Shown piece by piece: positions 17,290-21,097 of a DNA stretch of 21,097 nucleotides. Origin of the DNA: Coemansia sp. RSA 1804 (lineage: Eukaryota > Kickxellomycota > Kickxellomycetes > Kickxellales > Kickxellaceae); assembly GCA_027578815.1 (NCBI GenBank), contig JANBTH010000318.1, forward strand, positions 1-21,097, written 5' to 3'. Positions within the stretch are counted from its first letter, which is position 1, and each line of letters opens with the position of its first letter. Position numbers and translations under genes: made by a program. The notes beneath the pieces were generated by a model. The model was not told the origin of the DNA. It was given only the letters and a program-made list of their open reading frames with translations, and did no database searches.

Positions 17290-18327
17290 ATGAAAAAGGA
17301 GACTCAAAAGTATCTGCGTTCAGCAGCTCTCAGTATTGTTGTTCTGCTAGACCATGTGCGCAAGCTTGAGGGCTCCGATGAGCCTCTTGCCAGCTTCTCA
17401 GGCCCTAAATTCAGAGACAGCGTCAAGGAGCTTGCAACTGCCATAGACAAAGAGGCTACACGATTTATCATTGCATGTAAACCGCCAGCCCTGGATGCTG
17501 AGATCCGTGCACTATGCCCAAAGATCAACGCTGGGCTCTTCCATCTCGTGAAAAAAGCCGACTCAATTCCAAAAACAGCTGGCAAGCTGTATCTGGAGGC
17601 TATCCAAAAGGCCATTTGTCGCTCGTTGATATCAGCTGTTGGGCTGATTAACTCTTTTATTGAAGAGAAAATTGAGATTGACAAGGCTGCGCTGTACGAA
17701 GTGTCTTATACCTCTGCTTCAGGGATTTTCTGGGAGCACTGCAAAACGCTTGTGCAATTGCCTGCGGACAACCGTGCAGCCGCTATGTTGGCATGGCAAA
17801 GTTCAGTTGGGAGCCTAGTAAAGGACGCAGTTGAGGAGCTGGACGAGACAGTGAAGGAGTACAAGGACAGCGAAACTTCAAAAGATTGTGGCAACCAGAA
17901 TGCGGATGATGAGTTTAGCGACGACAGCATGGATGATTTGGACCCCGATATTCCTCCAGGGAGATTGGAGCAGGTTCTTAAAGTACAGCGTCTGTTGACA
18001 TCCACAAAACATGCATGTGACAAGATTGGATTACGGTGTATTCGGGATTGCAAAGTCTTGGACGAGGAGCATGTTATGTGGCTGGATCGTCTGGTTGACC
18101 TTGGAAAACCCGTGCAGGACGCGGTGGACGAGCTTTCTGCTGCTTTGTTTATTGATGACGATTCTTGGCTGCAGCAAGTTGAGATTGAATCGAGTAAGCT
18201 GCGGAAGGTGCTTTCTGAGCTTATCACACTGGCCATTACCTTTGTGGACGACTCGCATTTGAAGTGGTTTGAAACATGTCGCAAGCAGCTTGATGCTGCA
18301 CATGAGAGCACAAGTATTGTGCGCTAG
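17290..18327 (+). CDS. Cyclin-D1-binding protein 1 (GCIP/CCNDBP1-like) homologue
   Basis: A 345-residue single-exon ORF. The open frame begins further upstream with TTG, but the first ATG is at 17290 (MKKETQKYLRSAAL). The protein is almost entirely helical. The segment SASGIFWEHCKTLVQLPADN (142-161), followed by AWQSSVGSLVKDAVEELDE (168-186), matches the GCIP family pattern (G.vW..C..l..lP.dN, then a Leu-rich helix with an acidic end). An acidic linker (DDEFSDDSMDDLDPD, about 206-220) separates two helical halves, as in the animal proteins. Family members bind D-type cyclins and other regulators in animals. Fungal homologues are mostly uncharacterised, so cyclin binding here is only inferred from family membership. 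Length is close to the human protein (about 360 residues). Codon use is moderately AT-rich. Confidence 0.75.
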   Translation: MKKETQKYLRSAALSIVVLLDHVRKLEGSDEPLASFSGPKFRDSVKELATAIDKEATRFIIACKPPALDAEIRALCPKINAGLFHLVKKADSIPKTAGKLYLEAIQKAICRSLISAVGLINSFIEEKIEIDKAALYEVSYTSASGIFWEHCKTLVQLPADNRAAAMLAWQSSVGSLVKDAVEELDETVKEYKDSETSKDCGNQNADDEFSDDSMDDLDPDIPPGRLEQVLKVQRLLTSTKHACDKIGLRCIRDCKVLDEEHVMWLDRLVDLGKPVQDAVDELSAALFIDDDSWLQQVEIESSKLRKVLSELITLAITFVDDSHLKWFETCRKQLDAAHESTSIVR

Positions 18328-18821
18328 AATATTGCTTACACATCCAGCATTATATTTCTTTTGTGGTTTGCCTCACATTAAAGCATATCAACGATCAATT
18401 ATAATTATTATACGCATATCTGTTTAATCTAGGATATAGTATATGTGCGGAGTGTAAAAGGATATGCAATATTACTAATAAGATATTGCACCCGTATATT
18501 AAATGCTTTAATTAATAACATATCTTTGCAATTTGGAAGTATGCAAACCGATACACAATTTGATATTGGTAAATCCGAAATTCCAAATACACGTAGATTA
18601 ATGCTCTTTAATGCAATGCCTAAAACCTGCGTATGCGTAGATATATAAAATGACATGATACATATTCGTGGGTTTTCTATATATAAGAAGCACGCTGCTA
18701 TACATTCCAAAGATTGTAAAAGTAATATAGCAATTCAATTATTTATTCAACAATCTTCACACCACTGTTTAACAAATATACACTACCATTAACATACTAA
18801 TAGAACTCTTTTCAAAAAAGA
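18328..18821. other. AT-rich spacer with TATA box before the small Cys-rich ORF
   Basis: About 494 bp holding the 3' region of the previous gene and the probable promoter of the small ORF at 18822. A clear TATATATAAG lies at 18678-18687, about 135 bp upstream of that ATG; a second TATA-like stretch is near 18641-18648. A 67-codon open frame at 18445-18648 has no ATG start and I do not call it. Confidence 0.5.
18678..18687 (+). promoter_or_regulatory. TATA box TATATATAAG
   Basis: A strong match to the TATA consensus in the sense of, and 135 bp before, the small cysteine-rich ORF at 18822. The spacing allows a normal leader. The AT-rich setting means it could be coincidental. Confidence 0.4.
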
Positions 18822-18983
18822 ATGTGTATATACAGATGTGGGCAATGTACATCGTATAAGAATAACGAGTTTTGTGAAAGAGCTAAAGAAAAATGTGACA
18901 ACTATACTGGGCTGTGCAAAAATTGCTTTCGTACCCTTCAAGTATTAGGAAACCCAGTCAGCCACATTTCGCCTTTATTTTGA
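18822..18983 (+). CDS. Small cysteine-rich putative zinc-binding protein, 53 residues
   Basis: ATG at 18822 to TGA at 18981-18983. I do not recognise a named family. The protein has seven cysteines, at residues 2, 6, 9, 18, 25, 32 and 35: MCIYRCGQC gives a CxxC at 6-9, and LCKNC gives a second CxxC at 32-35, with single Cys at 18 and 25 between them. This pairing looks like a small zinc-ribbon or Zn knuckle. Residues between are polar and charged (FCERAKEKCDNYTG). Similar tiny Cys-rich proteins starting MC.Y... occur in fungi, as far as I recall. The high Cys content (13%) is very unlikely in random AT-rich sequence. No signal peptide is visible, so it is probably intracellular. A TATA box lies upstream. 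Expression is unproven; a fragment of a decayed gene is the alternative. Confidence 0.5.
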   Translation: MCIYRCGQCTSYKNNEFCERAKEKCDNYTGLCKNCFRTLQVLGNPVSHISPLF

Positions 18984-19307
18984 TGCATGTCTTTGTTAGT
19001 TGTTGTTGAATTGACATTTATATTAAGACAGTGCATTAACATAACTGTAAAAAAATAGTGGTTTAGATGGTATCAGCCTGCTGGCTTTTGTGAATATCCT
19101 AGATGTCTTTTTTCAATAGCATATGTTTAAATAAGCATAGTAATAAAGTACAAGTGCCATTTTATGGACGTGCACCAAGCTGCAGTTCAAGTTTATCAGT
19201 TTTGATACAAGCCGAACCGAACCGACTTTTTTGGAAATCAAACCATGGCTGATTTATGCAATGTCGCGTTAGAATAAGTCGATGCCATTGGCTCAAATTG
19301 CACTATC

Positions 19308-19345
19308 GTAAACAAAAAACCACCAGTGTGATTAACGTAAACAAT
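19308..19345 (+). promoter_or_regulatory. Two forkhead-type sites, GTAAACAAA and GTAAACAAT
   Basis: Matches to the Fkh consensus at 19308-19316 and 19337-19345, in the same orientation and 29 bp apart, about 190-225 bp before the NuSAP-like ATG at 19533. Closely spaced paired sites are less likely by chance than a single one. The motif GTAAACAA occurs only four times in the window, three of them before the two putative mitotic genes. Confidence 0.4.
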
Positions 19346-19415
19346 CATATGGGCCACGAAAGCAGCGGAAAGAGATTATCTTGGCGTTTTTCTCTTTTAC
19401 TTCTTTTTTATTCTG

Positions 19416-19485
19416 GTTAGTTGTTTTTAAATATTCTTTATTTCTTAAAGACTTTTCTCTATATTACTGCCTACTATTTTGACAG
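19416..19485 (+). other. Candidate 70-nt intron in the 5' part of the NuSAP-like gene
   Basis: GTTAGT at 19416 and TTTTGACAG ending at 19485 would make a 70-nt intron. Removing it joins an upstream ATG at 19349 (MGHESSGKRLSWRF...) in frame with the main ORF, adding about 38 residues. The upstream part is T-rich and encodes a Leu/Phe run not expected before a SAP domain. I see no clean branch-point sequence. It may instead be an intron in the untranslated leader, or not an intron at all. Confidence 0.3.
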
Positions 19486-19532
19486 ATTCCAATTCCGCTG
19501 GGAATAAACCTACATTGCTGTTAGCAAAGGCT

Positions 19533-21097
19533 ATGTTAACTATTACAGAAATTAACGTTGATGAGCTTCAAAAAATGAAGCGCAAGCAGCTACAGACCCT
19601 CTGCAAGAAGAACGGCATTAAAGCAAATGGAAAGAATGAAGAGCTCATTGAGCAGCTTTTGGAGACAACAAAGCCAGATGATGACCTGGATTGTCATGCC
19701 TCTATCGAGAACAAGGATGAATATACTGAAGCCGATGACATCGAGAGCAGTAACCAGGCTGAGGACACAAACGGCAGTCTTTACGGTACACCTGAAGCAC
19801 AAGCGCAAGAAGATACAGTCCGTGCAGAGAAGCCTCAGTTCTTGAGCGTTGCTGAGCAGGTGATAGCGGAGATGGAAACACGGGCCCTATCTCTTGCGGA
19901 TAGCCAGCGTAAAGATGCCATTAAACAGTATAGTTCTACGCGCAACATTGTTGAGGAAACACCGAGAAAGGCCACGGCTTCTGGGAAAACAACAATTTTT
20001 GATAAAGCACACGACAAGATCTTTGGAGACGACGATTCCATAGTAAACCACTGGTCGGCAAGAAAGACGCCTGTTAAGACTACTCCGAATAATAAGCGTC
20101 CCAAACCCGATGAAGGCACTCTGGATACTAACAAGCGCCCACGGTTTGAGGTTCTTTTTGCATCGCCAAATGTCGTTAAATCCAAGGATCTGGAATCGGT
20201 GCATGCTAAAGCGATGACAACTAAAGTACAGCGCACTCAGGCGCCAAATGTTTCTGCTTCGTCTGCGGAGGGATCCAAGACCTCTATTCAAGACAACCGT
20301 AGCAGATCAGTGGATCTAAATGGCGTGTCTCCAACAACTCTTTTCGTTAACAAACCCCAGGAAAAGATGGAAGAGAAAGTACCAGCCTTGTCTGTAGAAG
20401 GTGTTACTTCAACAGCAAACACTGAGGAAGCCACCGAGTGTGATTTGTCGCAGGAAAAGGGAGAATTGCCTACAGATTCAGGATCCGTGCCAGAATTAGA
20501 TCCTTCTGAGAGCATTCCCATTGCGGAAGACTCGACTACGTCTGCAGAACCTGTCATTGCAAATGACAAGAAGCAGAGCCCAGATGTCCAGCCCCCGTTG
20601 CCAGCCAATAAGCCACCAGTAGCATCTGAATCTCATGTACTTCTAGCCACGGACGCCACGACCGTACCTTCTAATAAGATGAGCGGTGCGGATGCGACAA
20701 AGGCTGCCAAGCAGAACACTGATCAGAAACAGCCAGCAAAGGCAGCCAACTACCGCAAAGTCGAGTCGAAGATAAAGGCGTACATCAATTCCAAGCCTTC
20801 CGAGCCAAAGGTGAAGGTGCTGAAGCAAAGCGGTGGGAGAATAAACAAACCAGCGCCGCCCAAGAGTGCGACAAAGCGGCTGGCATCCGCTGCTGCTCCC
20901 ATGCATAGCAAGAGCCATGCAGCCAAGCAGCTGAAGACCACAAGCGATGGGTGGAACAGCACGCCCAGCTACATGCGGGCCACGCGGGCAACCGAGAACC
21001 GGGCAAACAAAGCCAACATCGGCACACGTTTGAAGGAACAAAAGCCCCTAGAAAAAGGCGCAGTTGCAGCCAACAAAAGCACCAACGCCAACTCAAG
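19533..21097 (+). CDS. SAP-domain protein, NuSAP-like (runs off the right edge)
   Basis: The first 521 codons from ATG at 19533; the stop is outside the window. Residues about 7-43 form a SAP DNA-binding motif (INVDELQKMKRKQLQTLCKK, then GIKANGKNEELIEQLLE). In NuSAP the SAP motif also begins within the first ten residues, which supports this start. Residues 156-177 (FDKAHDKIFGDDDSIVNHWS and following ARK) match the NuSAP pattern F.k.Hek.F..m.SI..h..RK. Two Lys/Arg-Pro clusters follow (NNKRPKPDE, NKRPRFEVLFASP). Residues about 210-390 are acidic, Ser/Thr-rich and disordered. From about residue 400 on, the protein is basic, Lys/Ala/Pro-rich, as expected of a microtubule- and DNA-binding tail. 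NuSAP proteins bundle spindle microtubules near chromosomes in mitosis. Frame opposite-strand ORFs here are shadows. The missing C-terminus prevents a firmer call. Confidence 0.7.
   Translation, partial: MLTITEINVDELQKMKRKQLQTLCKKNGIKANGKNEELIEQLLETTKPDDDLDCHASIENKDEYTEADDIESSNQAEDTNGSLYGTPEAQAQEDTVRAEKPQFLSVAEQVIAEMETRALSLADSQRKDAIKQYSSTRNIVEETPRKATASGKTTIFDKAHDKIFGDDDSIVNHWSARKTPVKTTPNNKRPKPDEGTLDTNKRPRFEVLFASPNVVKSKDLESVHAKAMTTKVQRTQAPNVSASSAEGSKTSIQDNRSRSVDLNGVSPTTLFVNKPQEKMEEKVPALSVEGVTSTANTEEATECDLSQEKGELPTDSGSVPELDPSESIPIAEDSTTSAEPVIANDKKQSPDVQPPLPANKPPVASESHVLLATDATTVPSNKMSGADATKAAKQNTDQKQPAKAANYRKVESKIKAYINSKPSEPKVKVLKQSGGRINKPAPPKSATKRLASAAAPMHSKSHAAKQLKTTSDGWNSTPSYMRATRATENRANKANIGTRLKEQKPLEKGAVAANKSTNANS

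Larger units (their letters stand above)
18984..19532. promoter_or_regulatory. Upstream region of the NuSAP-like gene
   Basis: About 550 bp, AT-rich. It contains two forkhead-type sites (19308-19316 and 19337-19345), an inverted CCAAT box (ATTGG, about 19286-19292) and pyrimidine-rich sequence after 19380. A candidate intron at 19416-19485 is listed separately. No independent gene is supported. Confidence 0.5.

Noticed and set aside
18445..18648. 67-codon plus-strand open frame before the Cys-rich ORF
   Set aside because: It has no ATG at its start, and its composition matches non-coding AT-rich sequence.

Overview
The window looks like nuclear DNA of an early-diverging fungus. The style of the genes best fits the Kickxellomycotina (Coemansia and relatives). 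Reasons: almost every gene is a single long exon; there is a FunK1-type fungal protein kinase and a fungal DUF4246 protein; the F-box-like/leucine-rich protein ends its N-terminal module in the 'W...LAPDLYRTVVYN' style that I associate with kickxellomycete paralogues; and homoserine dehydrogenase, Loa1-type acyltransferase and Prp18 are all of fungal type. This placement is inference; no rRNA or other marker gene is present. I saw no tRNA, rRNA or CRISPR array.

Layout. 1-1457 (minus): 5' part of an unrecognised gene that runs off the left edge. 1833-3641 (minus): F-box-like/LRR protein. 3992-5218 (minus): splicing factor Prp18, with a 15-bp tandem repeat across its stop codon. 5621-6715 (plus): Loa1/Vps66-like lysophospholipid acyltransferase, divergent from PRP18. 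7288-8400 (plus): homoserine dehydrogenase (HOM6). 8764-10518 (minus): DUF4246 protein whose expected metal-binding His and acidic residue are replaced. 10519-12809: AT-rich, gene-poor stretch holding a pair of palindrome-bearing direct repeats and a broken retroelement-like ORF (11464-12347). 12810-15248 (minus): FunK1 kinase with an N-terminal PD-(D/E)XK-like module. 16088-16876 (minus): securin-like protein with KEN box and RxxL motif. 17290-18327 (plus): cyclin-D1-binding protein 1 (GCIP) homologue. 18822-18983 (plus): 53-residue cysteine-rich small ORF. 19533 to the right edge (plus): SAP-domain, NuSAP-like protein, truncated by the window.

The left part (about 1.8-8.4 kb) is compact, GC-rich at third codon positions and carries housekeeping genes. 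The right part is AT-rich with long spacers, and mixes fast-evolving or accessory genes (DUF4246, FunK1, retroelement debris, tiny Cys-rich ORF) with candidate cell-cycle genes. The most interesting items are the kinase with a nuclease-like module, the probable dead oxygenase, the unannotated Cys-rich ORF, and forkhead-type sites (GTAAACAA) in front of the two putative mitotic genes. No multi-gene pathway or operon-like system is evident; neighbours are mostly functionally independent.
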